Below are positions 39,679-49,083 of a stretch of DNA of 64,000 nt, piece by piece. Below the pieces are notes generated by a model. That model searched no databases and had not been told where the DNA came from. It saw nothing but the letters and a program-made list of their open reading frames with translations. The position numbers and the translations under genes were made by a program. Positions within the stretch are counted from its first letter, which is position 1; each line of letters starts with the position of its first letter. The stretch comes from Methanobacteriota archaeon (GTDB lineage: Archaea; Halobacteriota; Methanomicrobia; Methanomicrobiales; Methanospirillaceae), in assembly GCA_029547605.1 (NCBI GenBank), contig JAKPPB010000041.1, positions 34,166 to 98,165 on the forward strand, given 5' to 3'.

Positions 39679-40362
39679 ATGAGCATCAAGGTTCTCGGGT
39701 TGAATGCGAGTCCGAGAGGAAAAGAGAGCAGGACCCTCAGACTGGTAGAGGCGGTGCTGGGAGGGGCACGATCACTGGGCGCCACGGCCGATATCGTGGA
39801 CGTCTACTCGCTCAAGATTGGTTACTGTACCGCCTGCACGGCCTGTTATACGAGTGGCGAGTGCATCCTCTGCGATGATTTCCCCGAACTCTTCGAGAGG
39901 ATGATGGATGCGGACGGGATAGTGCTCGGCGCCCCGAACTACATCGATTCCATCCCTGCCCCGATGAAAGCGGTCTTCGACAGGATGGCAGATGCCGTTC
40001 ACTGCCGCATGTTCACCGGCAAGTACGGATGTTCTGTGAGCACTGCAGGGGGCCCGAATTTTGGCCCGATCATTGATTACATGAATTATGCACTGAGTTC
40101 CTTTGGTGCTATCACGGTTGGCGGCGTGGGGGTCTCGGTGGGAAGAGGCCTGCAGGCACTCCCTGAAGCAGAAGAGAGGGCACGGGCCCTCGGGCACATC
40201 CTCGTCAGGTCGATCAGGGGAGAGATCCAGTACCCCGAACAGGAGGAGATGCAGAGGCAGCGCCGCGAGTATTTCCGCCAGCTCATCCTCTGGAACAAAG
40301 ACAAGTGGACCCACGAATACGAATGGTACGCGAAGATGGGGTGGATCGGCGAGAAGTCGTGA
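39679..40362 (+). CDS. Iron-sulfur flavoprotein-like (ISF) FMN reductase family
   Basis: VLGLNASPRGKESRTLRLVEA; CTACTACYTSGEC (CX2CX2CX5C); GAPNYIDSIPAPMKAVFDRM. Confidence 0.87.
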   Translation: MSIKVLGLNASPRGKESRTLRLVEAVLGGARSLGATADIVDVYSLKIGYCTACTACYTSGECILCDDFPELFERMMDADGIVLGAPNYIDSIPAPMKAVFDRMADAVHCRMFTGKYGCSVSTAGGPNFGPIIDYMNYALSSFGAITVGGVGVSVGRGLQALPEAEERARALGHILVRSIRGEIQYPEQEEMQRQRREYFRQLILWNKDKWTHEYEWYAKMGWIGEKS

Positions 40363-40388
40363 GAATGCCCTGATAAAACGTGATCCAC

Positions 40389-41165
40389 ATGGATACTGCA
40401 TTTCGCGACCGTTTCATCAGGCTTTGGCAGGAGTATTTCCCGGGTGCGGAACTGCCTGTCACCTTCGAAGTCACTGATGAAGACAGGGGGGTCGAATGGG
40501 CCCCCACCCCCAAGGGATGGCGATGCATAGTCTGTGACCTCGCACGAGTCCGGAAGGGGATGTCACTCCTGTTCGGTGAGGACTCTCTCTCGTGCAGCGG
40601 GGCTAAATACTACATGGGATATGTCGAGGATCGGGCTCCCGATTTCCGCTTCTTCCTCTCGCATGGCAAAGCCGGTTCGGTGCCGGGCGAACGGTACAAA
40701 AAGACCCCTGAGATCGTCGACGAAATGGTGAAGCAGGGGACCTTCCTCCCTGCCATGGGACGCCATTACCTTTTCAGAAGGTGGGATTCACTCACCCCGG
40801 AAGACCACCCGGACGTGGTGATCTTCTTTGCGAGGGCAGAGGTGATCTCCGGCCTCTTCACCCTCGCGAATTACGATCGTGCAGACCCGCACGGCGTCAT
40901 CTGCCCGTTTGGATCAGGGTGCAGCGCCATCATCCATCATCCCCTTCACGAGTCCAGGGCAGAGTGCCCAAGGGGAGTGCTCGGGATGTTCGACCCTTCT
41001 GCCCGTCCCTGCGTTCCTGTAGATGTGCTGACGTTGGCAATCCCCATGCAGATGTTTGTGCCGATGGTCGATTCCATGGAGGAGAGCTTCCTGATTACCG
41101 ATACATGGGAGAAAGTGAGGAAGAAGATCAAAATGAGTGAAGAGAGGTATTCTCTTACACACTAA
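40389..41165 (+). CDS. DUF169 family protein
   Basis: ARVRKGMSLLFGEDSLSCSGAKYYMGY, FFARAEVISGLFTLANYDRADPHGVICPFGSGCSAIIHHPLHES. Confidence 0.82.
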   Translation: MDTAFRDRFIRLWQEYFPGAELPVTFEVTDEDRGVEWAPTPKGWRCIVCDLARVRKGMSLLFGEDSLSCSGAKYYMGYVEDRAPDFRFFLSHGKAGSVPGERYKKTPEIVDEMVKQGTFLPAMGRHYLFRRWDSLTPEDHPDVVIFFARAEVISGLFTLANYDRADPHGVICPFGSGCSAIIHHPLHESRAECPRGVLGMFDPSARPCVPVDVLTLAIPMQMFVPMVDSMEESFLITDTWEKVRKKIKMSEERYSLTH

Positions 41166-41335
41166 GGATTCCCCAATTCCTGGTTTGAATCAGTGTTTTT
41201 TGGGTATTATGATCATCTGGCCCCTAATATTTTTATCAACTGATGAAAATAATCGAATCACAATAAGGCATGGTTCAAGTTTGTTCTAAAAGATTTAGAT
41301 GATACTCTGGTTTTCAAGGCCAATGAGAATAGTTT

Positions 41336-41415
41336 TTGAATCGCCGCCGGGGCGCCCTTCGGGGGCAGCGGGGTAAATCGGCATATCGTCAATGATCCCG
41401 ACACCCCTATTTTTT
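41336..41415 (+). ncRNA. Candidate structured RNA (GC-rich block followed by oligo-T)
   Basis: CGCCGCCGGGGCGCCCTTCGGGGGCAGCGGGG within AT-rich intergenic DNA, then ATTTTTTCC at ~41409-41417. Confidence 0.3.
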
Positions 41416-41527
41416 CCTGAGGATTTTAGTGATAGGTTTTCTATTCATTCCTTGTCGTGAATTGCGGGTGAGATTGGGGGTAATAATCGCACTATACCCA
41501 AGATTTATTTGTGATGTGCCCAGGATG

Positions 41528-41550
41528 TGTCGTTTCTCCACGAAACGACA
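41528..41550. repeat. Perfect inverted repeat TGTCGTTTC-TCCAC-GAAACGACA (hairpin)
   Basis: 9-bp perfect stem, 5-nt loop, T6 run at 41561-41567 nearby; terminator or structured RNA. Confidence 0.6.
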
Positions 41551-41733
41551 TAATCGTCAAATTTTTTATGGTTTCGTTGCTGTCCTGTGTGCTGGCACCA
41601 TGCCAGAGGTTGGCAAAGATGCGTAAATACCATCAACAGCCCAACTTTTTTCAAGTGAGGCCTCTCTGATAAAAACAAGCAACTGGATGGGTAGCATCCT
41701 GGCTGAAAAAAAGGTTTGAGCCTTCCTCTTCCC

Positions 41734-42942
41734 TCACTCGGCCCGCAACGCCTCGATGGGATCAAGACTCGACGCCCGCCATGCTGGATAGACACCGGAG
41801 GTGACACATATGACAATGCCGACCAGCATCGCGGAAGGGATATAGACCAAGCTTGAAGGGGAGAAGAAGTAGTCCGTGCTCCCCACCATCGCGAGGACCA
41901 CCACCCACCCAATAGCAAGGCTGAGTATCGCGCCGATGGTTGCCCCGATGACGCCAAGTATCACCGATTCGTAGATGAACATCTTCCGGATCTCGGACTT
42001 CTGGGTCCCGATGCTCCGCATGATGCCTATCTCCCTGACCCGTTCTGTCACCGACATCATCATGACGTTGAAGATGGAGGTGGCTGCAACGAGGAGGGAT
42101 ATCCCGGCAATCGCCATGACGAACGTGGTCATGGTCGAAAGCGTCGAGGTGATGCTCTCGAGCATCCTGCTGCTGTCCTGGATGGTCACGGTCTCCTCTT
42201 TCCTGTTCATCTTATCGAGAATGGCGGACTTGACCTTCTGGGTGTCGTTGATGTCATTGAGGATGATGTTCACCTGGTTGTACTCCCCTTCCCTCCCATA
42301 GATACCGTTGAAGAGTTTCTGGTCTGCGATGATCGCAGAATCAGAGTTGACATCCATTGACATCCCGCGTTCATTGAGGATACCGACCACCCTGACCGTC
42401 ATCGTGCCTCCCTTGTCCGGGTCACCGATATCAATCCTGCTCCCTGTCTTGAGGGAGTACCGGCTGGCAAGGGTAGGACCGATCACGACCGAACTCGTGC
42501 TCTTTGGGAATGTCCCCTCTGAAAGTGAGAATATCGATGGCATTACCTTGTCATCCAGGCCGTACACCGTTGCTCTTCCTTTCCGGTCTCCCACCTCTAT
42601 CCTGTCCGATTCTGACTGGACTCCATACACGAGGCCGTACTTCTCCGCGATCTTGGTTATCTCCCTGAATTCAGACTCAGTGATGAATTCATCGCCGCTG
42701 CCTGATGTTCCACCTCCCCCCGGTCCGCCACCGAATCCGCTTCCCCCCGTATACGCCCTGACCACGAGGTTGTTTGCCATCGACGAGAGTTCCTCGGTGA
42801 CCGAGAGGGTCATGTTTGCTCCCATCATGCCCATCGAAGAGATGGCTACGACACCAATCACGATACCAAGTGCGGCAAGAACCGAGCGGAGGAAATGGAT
42901 GCGGATGCTCCGCAGTGAGAGTGCGAGGATGATGTCCTTCAT
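41734..42942 (-). CDS. MacB/FtsX-type ABC transporter permease
   Basis: SLRSIRIHFLRSVLAALGIVIGVVAISSMGMMG; C-terminal EIGIMRSIGTQKSEIRKMFIYESVILGVIGATIG. Confidence 0.92.
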   Translation of the reverse strand: MKDIILALSLRSIRIHFLRSVLAALGIVIGVVAISSMGMMGANMTLSVTEELSSMANNLVVRAYTGGSGFGGGPGGGGTSGSGDEFITESEFREITKIAEKYGLVYGVQSESDRIEVGDRKGRATVYGLDDKVMPSIFSLSEGTFPKSTSSVVIGPTLASRYSLKTGSRIDIGDPDKGGTMTVRVVGILNERGMSMDVNSDSAIIADQKLFNGIYGREGEYNQVNIILNDINDTQKVKSAILDKMNRKEETVTIQDSSRMLESITSTLSTMTTFVMAIAGISLLVAATSIFNVMMMSVTERVREIGIMRSIGTQKSEIRKMFIYESVILGVIGATIGAILSLAIGWVVVLAMVGSTDYFFSPSSLVYIPSAMLVGIVICVTSGVYPAWRASSLDPIEALRAE

Positions 42943-43613
42943 ACCACCCTCCCGTCCCGCATGACAATGGTGCGTTCTGCAAAACCGGCCACCTCGGCAT
43001 CATGGGTGACCATGAGGATGGTACTTCCCTTCCTGTTCAGGTCGCCGAGCAACCCCATGATCTGGTGACCGGTCACCGAGTCGAGGTTCCCGGTCGGCTC
43101 ATCGCAGAGGATGAGGGCCGGGTCGTTCACCAGTGCACGGGCAATGGCCACCCGCTGCTGCTGTCCCCCTGACAGTTCAGGCGGTTTGTGGGCTGCCATC
43201 GGGGGGTCTATTCCCACCATACCGAGAAGCGTGTCCACCCTCCCCGTGTCATCGGGCTTCCTGTGCTTCATCAGGTAGGGATATTCTACGTTCTCGTATG
43301 CGGTAAGCAGGGGAATGAGGTTGAACTTCTGGAAGACGTACCCAATGGTATTGAGGCGGAGACTGGTTAACTCGCGATCATGCATTGTGCGGGTGTTTTT
43401 TCCCCGTATGAAGAGATCCCCGCTCGTGGGACGGTCAAGGCACCCGATCTGGTTGAGGAGCGTGGATTTTCCCGAACCGGAAGGCCCCATGATGGCCACG
43501 AACTCCCCTTCGTTGATCGTGAGCGAGACACGGTCAAGGGCAACCACATCCCCGGATGGAAGTGAGTAGACCCGTGTCACCTCCACAAGCTCGATAAGGG
43601 GCTTTTCGACCAC
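42939..43613 (-). CDS. LolD/MacB-type ABC transporter ATP-binding protein
   Basis: [63 protein letters not shown]. Confidence 0.95.
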   Translation of the reverse strand: MVEKPLIELVEVTRVYSLPSGDVVALDRVSLTINEGEFVAIMGPSGSGKSTLLNQIGCLDRPTSGDLFIRGKNTRTMHDRELTSLRLNTIGYVFQKFNLIPLLTAYENVEYPYLMKHRKPDDTGRVDTLLGMVGIDPPMAAHKPPELSGGQQQRVAIARALVNDPALILCDEPTGNLDSVTGHQIMGLLGDLNRKGSTILMVTHDAEVAGFAERTIVMRDGRVV

Positions 43614-43619
43614 GGGATC

Positions 43620-44927
43620 TCATCTCCCGGAACGTTTCCGCACCTTCTCAACCACTTGCGAGAGGTATCCCTTCCTCCATGCGACGGCCACCGCAATACA
43701 TGCCATGATGGCGATGACGATTTCCATAACCGGGATCTGACCAATGCCGCTCCCGAATCCAAACATCCCACCCGGTCTCCTGGCATTCCCTGATGGCACT
43801 CCCTGCTGGCTGAGCGCTCCAGTCGCCCCTGGCATGGGCACGGCAGCACTCCGGAGGGAAATCTCCACCCTCTCTTCGAACACTTTCCCGTCAGGGTCCC
43901 TGTACTGGATGACCAATGGTATCGAAGATGCCCCCTGGACCGTGAAGGTCACCTCGAAACTGGAGAAGTCATCGGGCTCAAGCGCCCCTATGACGTAGAC
44001 GGGATTGGGGTTCACCGGTTTTGCGGGATCTCCGACGGTCACCTTTATCGCTTTTGCGTCATCGAGCCCGGCATTCGTGACATCCCCGCTCACGGTCACG
44101 GTATTCCCGCTCTGGGAAACCTCGACATTGTTCACCACCATCTCTGCGGCGGTATTCCGCTCACCTATGGTGACCGGGATCGTCAGCACGGTATGATGGA
44201 CATTCAAGCCATTCCTGTACGAGACATCGAAGACCAGGTCCGTCGCTTCGGTCGCAATGACCTCGAATGTGGCAGTCTTTGTTTCGTCAGGCAGCAAAGT
44301 TCCCAGGAAGGCGCTGCTCTGGGTCGTCGTGATCCCTTTGCCCGAAGGAGTCACCATGACACTGTTGACTGGATTGTCGCGTGGATTACTGACTGAAAGG
44401 ATGACCCTGTCTTTGGTCCCCGCCGAGAAAGAGTCGGGGGCATCGACCACGCTGACGCTGACTGGGGTGGATTTCACCTTGAGGGACACAGGATAACGCA
44501 GTGAACCGGCATCCGTGTAATCGAGGTAGAACATGGGAAAATACATGCCGTCTCCGACAGTCGGCTGGATGTGAAAGGTGAATTGCATCGTATTCCCCGG
44601 GCCAATGGACCCCACGGAGTCATATGTCTGGTAATTCAGCACTCTGATATCGGGTGAAAGTATTTCAGCCCTGTAAATGGCTACCGGGACCGTGCCGCTG
44701 TTCGCAATATCAACAGTAATGGTCCCTTTATCACCGGGCATGAAAGCCTCCGGTTCAACCTTCACCTTTGTCACTGCTACGTATGACGCGGCATTCTCTG
44801 CGCTGCTCGCGGCCAGAGCCGGGCAAATGCAGGCTGCACTGGCAACGAGGAGGGCCGCGCCTGTCATCAGGGCTGCAATCAACCTTTTCTTGCTCTTTAT
44901 GGACAATTGTATCATGCTACTGCTCAC
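43620..44927 (-). CDS. Secreted CARDB/COG1361 S-layer-like protein with C-terminal TM anchor
   Basis: Signal peptide, repeated CARDB-like segments (FMPGDKGTITVDIANSGTVPVAIYRAEI; FSAGTKDRVILSVSNPRDNPVNSV), C-terminal TM followed by basic tail. Confidence 0.8.
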   Translation of the reverse strand: MSSSMIQLSIKSKKRLIAALMTGAALLVASAACICPALAASSAENAASYVAVTKVKVEPEAFMPGDKGTITVDIANSGTVPVAIYRAEILSPDIRVLNYQTYDSVGSIGPGNTMQFTFHIQPTVGDGMYFPMFYLDYTDAGSLRYPVSLKVKSTPVSVSVVDAPDSFSAGTKDRVILSVSNPRDNPVNSVMVTPSGKGITTTQSSAFLGTLLPDETKTATFEVIATEATDLVFDVSYRNGLNVHHTVLTIPVTIGERNTAAEMVVNNVEVSQSGNTVTVSGDVTNAGLDDAKAIKVTVGDPAKPVNPNPVYVIGALEPDDFSSFEVTFTVQGASSIPLVIQYRDPDGKVFEERVEISLRSAAVPMPGATGALSQQGVPSGNARRPGGMFGFGSGIGQIPVMEIVIAIMACIAVAVAWRKGYLSQVVEKVRKRSGR

Positions 44928-45242
44928 TCATCGAACCGAATCCAAATTGTTCACTTCGCATCTGTGCTCCATTGGGGGAGGGAGGGGAGACGATCCGGCA
45001 TCCTGAAATGAACATCAAATCCGGTGGCACTGTCGCCCAATTCCATTTCGCTTCCTTCAGATTGCCTGCATTCATTCCCATTCTTCTGTCCCCGGCCGCA
45101 GTATGCAGATCTCGGGTATCCCGCGATGAAGATGCCCAAGGCCTGACCTGAAATCTCGTTGGACACTCGCGTGTCAGGTACGATCCCTGACTGGTCTCTT
45201 CCTCAAATGAGACTCTTTGGTTCTGTTAAAGTAAAAATTATT

Positions 45243-45253
45243 TTACATTAAGT
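45243..45253 (+). promoter_or_regulatory. 11-mer TTACATTAAGT, copy 1 (upstream of CARDB-ABC operon)
   Basis: Identical to 46047-46057; part of near-palindrome TTAAAGTAAAA-ATTA-TTTTACATTAA. Confidence 0.45.
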
Positions 45254-45318
45254 TATTTAAATATTACTAATAGTCAGTTGAGACATACCTCTTCATACTT
45301 AAATTTGCTTATACACCC

Positions 45319-45588
45319 CTAAGTAGTGGGCCTTTTTGGAAGGATGTCCTCGTTGTCGCGATTGATTCCCCGTATCTCACTTCCTCTGGGAGATTCTTCC
45401 CTGTATGCGAACATTCCATAGATACGTATGCCAAAGCGCCGGGCGAGTTTGAATGTGATATCAAGGGAGGGATCATACTTCCCCTTCTCTGTTGCAAGGA
45501 TCGTCTACTGTGCGACACCCATTTCCTGGGCCAGGGTATCCTGCGTAAAATCGTGGATGGCCCGAAACACTCTGATCTTATTCTTCAT
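45319..45588 (-). pseudogene. XRE-family HTH regulator with in-frame amber codon
   Basis: Manual translation MKNKIRVFRAIHDFTQDTLAQEMGVAQ*TILATEKGKYDPSLDITFKLARRFGIRIYGMFAYREESPRGSEIRGINRDNEDILPKRPTT*; TAG at 45505-45507 (minus). Confidence 0.8.
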
Positions 45589-46013
45589 CGTCGTCCCAGT
45601 CTCCGTACTTCCTCGCGTAATACTCTGGAACACTATGCAGAGGAATGCCATGCCACAGAGCAGGACCTCTGGAGCAGTCCGAAATAGCCGATACGTGGTT
45701 CATCCGGGGGTGCCCTGGGAAACGGCCTTGGTGGGGAGAAAATCCGGGTGGCATGGCAAAGTCTATCACCAGGCTGCCCAGGCGCTTACGGCAAAGAAGA
45801 GTATCAAGGATACGAAAGAGTTCTCGCTCCTGCCTTCCGGGTGATGAGTGTGGAGCGCTCATCGTCTCTCTTGTCCGAGATTTCCCCCATTGCAATATAT
45901 ATCGCAAGGACACCTCCCACGAAGGCGAGCATGATGAGCATCGACTCCCCGATAAGAACCGATACCCAGAAGAGTCCCCCTCGATATGCCCGATGATCCC
46001 CGCCAGGAGACAA
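45578..46013 (-). pseudogene. DUF2178-like membrane protein, frameshifted
   Basis: GGLFWVSVLIGESMLIMLAFVGGVLAIYIAMGEISDKRDDERSTLITRKAG continues in another frame as SFVSLILFFAVSAWAAW** and ends VPEYYARKYGDWDDDEE*; last stop overlaps the HTH ATG. Confidence 0.68.
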
Positions 46014-46029
46014 AAGTATCCCGCCTCAT

Positions 46030-46060
46030 TTAATGTAAATAATTACTTACATTAAGTAAT
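46030..46060. promoter_or_regulatory. Overlapping palindromes upstream of decayed DUF2178-HTH pair
   Basis: TTAATGTAA-ATAATTAC-TTACATTAA (46030-46055) and ATTACTT-ACATT-AAGTAAT (46042-46060). Confidence 0.55.
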
Positions 46061-46160
46061 AAAAACTATACTATAACAGGAAAGACGAACGGCATATTAG
46101 CTCATGGGTCGGAGAAGAAATAGCCGCGATACGCGAAGACCTCTGGAACCAGGCATCCTC

Positions 46161-47354
46161 TCAATACACAGGTATGAGGCCCCTGCTTCTTCCAGTGATG
46201 CTCCGTCCACCTCCCGGTGTCACCACATACGTATTCTCGAGGCCGACAAGGCCCACACCCGGAACCCCTTTCTTTGGTTCCAGTGCAATCGCCATTCCTT
46301 CTTCCAGCGGGTCGTCAAAGCCCATGGCAATCACCGGTATCTCGTCCACCACGAGGCCCGTTCCATGGCCGAGAAAACTGGCGCGGCGTTCTCCAAATCC
46401 CATGAAATGTTCCATGAAGCCTGGTTCAATGCTCTCCATTATGGTTGTATAGAGCGCGGAGGGTATCGCACCCGGCTTCAACAGTCTCACAAGCTCGTCG
46501 AGAACCTCCATGCAGCCCCGGTGTGCCTCGAACGCCTCCTCCGGGACAGGTCGCCCGAACATATAGTTCATCGTCTTGTCGGTCTGGTACCCGTTGACGC
46601 CGCAGGAGTTGTCGATGAACACCAGGTCGCCTTGTCGCAACCTCCGGGTCTGGCTTCCAAGTACCGGTGCCCCGGGACACGCGCCATAGCACCCGCCTGG
46701 TCCGTCAAAACAGGTGGGATAGAGGGAGCTCTCCCCGAACCCTATCTGCCCCACCTCGATCTCGGTATTGAATCTCCCGAACCTGACAATCCCCTGGTGA
46801 CCACGCTCAACCATCAGTGAATATACGGCGACCCCGAATTCCGCCTCGCTCATCCCCTCTTTCAGTATTCCCGGCACCTCTTCCTCGAGCACGACCCTGT
46901 GGATCTCTCCGGCCTTCTCGAGGAGCGCAAGTTCATACGGGCTCTTTATCGACCTGACACGGGCAGCCTGGAGGTCCATTGACCTGACTTCAGTGCAGGG
47001 GAAGTGCTTCCTGAACCGTTCTGCAAGCGCCAGTGGCACGACTTCCGTCTCCATGAAGATGCGGTGAGGGCGGACAGCCGTACCGAGCGCCGCATCACGA
47101 AAACTCCTCATCGGTCTGATGTCAGGAAAGCAGGACTCCTCCATCGCGCGTTCAAGGCTCCGGCGGACCCAGAAAACCGCGCCCCTGTCCCTTTCGACAA
47201 GAAGTACGCCGTCCTGTATCGTCCCTGTGAGATAGTAGAGGTTGATCTTTCCGAATATCGCCACCATCTCCCATTCAGGGTGATCGATGTCCATCCTTGC
47301 ACGGAACCGGTTCATGCGGCCCTGGAGCTCGCTGGCGGGGACGTAGTCGTGCAT
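46161..47354 (-). CDS. M24 family Xaa-Pro peptidase
   Basis: LVFIDNSCGVNGYQTDKTMNYMFG metal-ligand Asp pattern, GHGTGLVVDEIPVI, GMAIALEPKKGVPGVGLVGLENTYVVT. Confidence 0.9.
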   Translation of the reverse strand: MHDYVPASELQGRMNRFRARMDIDHPEWEMVAIFGKINLYYLTGTIQDGVLLVERDRGAVFWVRRSLERAMEESCFPDIRPMRSFRDAALGTAVRPHRIFMETEVVPLALAERFRKHFPCTEVRSMDLQAARVRSIKSPYELALLEKAGEIHRVVLEEEVPGILKEGMSEAEFGVAVYSLMVERGHQGIVRFGRFNTEIEVGQIGFGESSLYPTCFDGPGGCYGACPGAPVLGSQTRRLRQGDLVFIDNSCGVNGYQTDKTMNYMFGRPVPEEAFEAHRGCMEVLDELVRLLKPGAIPSALYTTIMESIEPGFMEHFMGFGERRASFLGHGTGLVVDEIPVIAMGFDDPLEEGMAIALEPKKGVPGVGLVGLENTYVVTPGGGRSITGRSRGLIPVY

Positions 47355-47556
47355 GTGAGAGATGTTGGGAATGGTTGCGTAATTATCTCTCCCATCTCTT
47401 CCGGATACGTCGTGGCGCCGTGGATTGTGTCAAGGGGTTGATCCCTTCCTTTTGTATCCCTCACCACCCAATAGATCGCGGGATGCAGGCCGCCAGGTCA
47501 GGAACAATTAAATCCCTCGCCTGAACAAGATTCTGTGAGAGGAGTGAACCGAATCT

Positions 47557-47937
47557 ATGCTTGAGGTATTCAAATGTGGGAAGTGCGGCAAGATCGTGAT
47601 GGTCGTGAGCGACGGGGGCGGGGAGCTTTCCTGCTGTGGCATGCCCATGGTGAGGCAGGTCGAGAACACTGTCGATGCCAGCACCGAGAAGCACGTGCCG
47701 GTTGTAGAACCTCGGGGACAGGGTGTCCTCGTCAAGGTAGGTTCTGCACCCCACCCCATGGAAGAAGCCCATCATATCCAGTGGATCGAGGTGATATCCG
47801 GTCCATGGCTCTACGTGAAGGGATTGAAACCGGGAGAGAGGCCGGAAGCTGCATTTCCTGTTCCTTCGACTGACGTCAAGGCCAGGGCGTACTGCAACCT
47901 CCATGGATTGTGGTCAAAGAAGCCCCATCACGGGTGA
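47557..47937 (+). CDS. Desulfoferrodoxin (2Fe superoxide reductase)
   Basis: N-terminal desulforedoxin FKCGKCGKIVMVV...LSCCGMPM; EKHVPVVE, HPMEEAHHIQWIEV, C-terminal AYCNLHGLW. Confidence 0.95.
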   Translation: MLEVFKCGKCGKIVMVVSDGGGELSCCGMPMVRQVENTVDASTEKHVPVVEPRGQGVLVKVGSAPHPMEEAHHIQWIEVISGPWLYVKGLKPGERPEAAFPVPSTDVKARAYCNLHGLWSKKPHHG

Positions 47938-48196
47938 AACCGGGAACGATTCTCCATTTTTTTTTTTTGGGGGGGGATCAATGCCCCCACTGCCTTCAGT
48001 GAACCTGGGATTTACGGCAGGAAGAGAGATGCTGCGCAGGCAGCCCTTGCCTTTTCAAGTGAAAGAGGCAAGTCATCTTTTGATTCTCAGATCCCCATGG
48101 ATCAAACAGGAGCATTCCCACAGGCTCTTCTTTGGCCGCGCATAATATTATGAGACAACAGCTATTGCCTGGCTGCACGAAGGTGGAGGAACGTCC

Positions 48197-49036
48197 GTGA
48201 ACGAATTACATGATACGAAGAGTGTTTCCTTGGCGGGTCTTTCTCCTGACTCCCCTCCTTTGCTCGAATTTGCGCATGTCACGGTGATGCGTGGTGAGAA
48301 GAAGCTCCTCGACGACCTCTCGGTCAGGATACGTGAAGGCGAACACATTGCCATACTTGGTCCGAACGGGTCCGGCAAATCCTCTTTTATCCGGACTGTG
48401 AACAGAGAGTATTACCCCGTCATCGGCACTGACGGCAGGGTTGTCTTTCGTATCCGCGGCAGGGAGGTCTGGGATGTATTTGACCTCCGGTCGATCTTTG
48501 GCATCGTTTCTCCTGACCTCCAGTACACTTATACCAGGAGTGTAACGGGGAGAGAGGTCATCCTCTCCGGTTTCTTCTCAAGCATCGGCCTCTTCAACCA
48601 TCGCATCACCCCCGCAATGGAGGAGCGGGCCGGACAGGTCCTCCGTTTCCTGGAGATTGAACACCTTTCGGACCGCCCTATGGACGAGATGTCATCTGGC
48701 GAGGCCCGGCGGTTCCTCATCGGAAGGGCGCTTGTTCATGGTCCAAAAGCACTCATCCTGGATGAGCCCACGAACAGCCTCGACTTGCATGCCCTCCACA
48801 CCTTCAGGCAGACTCTTCGCACTATTGCCCAATCCGGGGTAGGCATCATCATGGCCACGCATAACCTCGCCGACATCATCCCCGAGATCAGCAGGGTCAT
48901 CCTGATGCGGGAGGGCAGGTTCGCGCTCGATGGCCCCAAAGAAGAGGTGCTGACCGATGCCCATATTGGAAGCCTGTTCCGCGTACCCGTCAGGGTCAGG
49001 GAGGAGGGAGGATGGTATTACGCAAGCGGATATTAG
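48197..49036 (+). CDS. ABC transporter ATP-binding protein (ModF/YlmA-like single ATPase)
   Basis: AILGPNGSGKSSFIRTVNREYYPVIG, MSSGEARRFLIGRALVHGPKALILDEPTNSLD; GTG start; no permease adjacent. Confidence 0.88.
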   Translation: MNELHDTKSVSLAGLSPDSPPLLEFAHVTVMRGEKKLLDDLSVRIREGEHIAILGPNGSGKSSFIRTVNREYYPVIGTDGRVVFRIRGREVWDVFDLRSIFGIVSPDLQYTYTRSVTGREVILSGFFSSIGLFNHRITPAMEERAGQVLRFLEIEHLSDRPMDEMSSGEARRFLIGRALVHGPKALILDEPTNSLDLHALHTFRQTLRTIAQSGVGIIMATHNLADIIPEISRVILMREGRFALDGPKEEVLTDAHIGSLFRVPVRVREEGGWYYASGY

Positions 49037-49083
49037 GCGATTAAGGGCCGCACTGAGGTATAACGAGGGATCGAGGTCGCATT

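Noticed and set aside
45505-45507. Amber codon as pyrrolysine
   Set aside because: Pyl in an HTH recognition helix is implausible, the partner gene is frameshifted too, and Pyl machinery is not typical of Methanomicrobiales; nonsense mutation preferred, though a pyl gene search would settle it.
47957-47990. T10-G8 homopolymer run after desulfoferrodoxin gene
   Set aside because: Could be a terminator-like or slippage tract but no clear stem-loop with functional context; possible sequencing-error zone.
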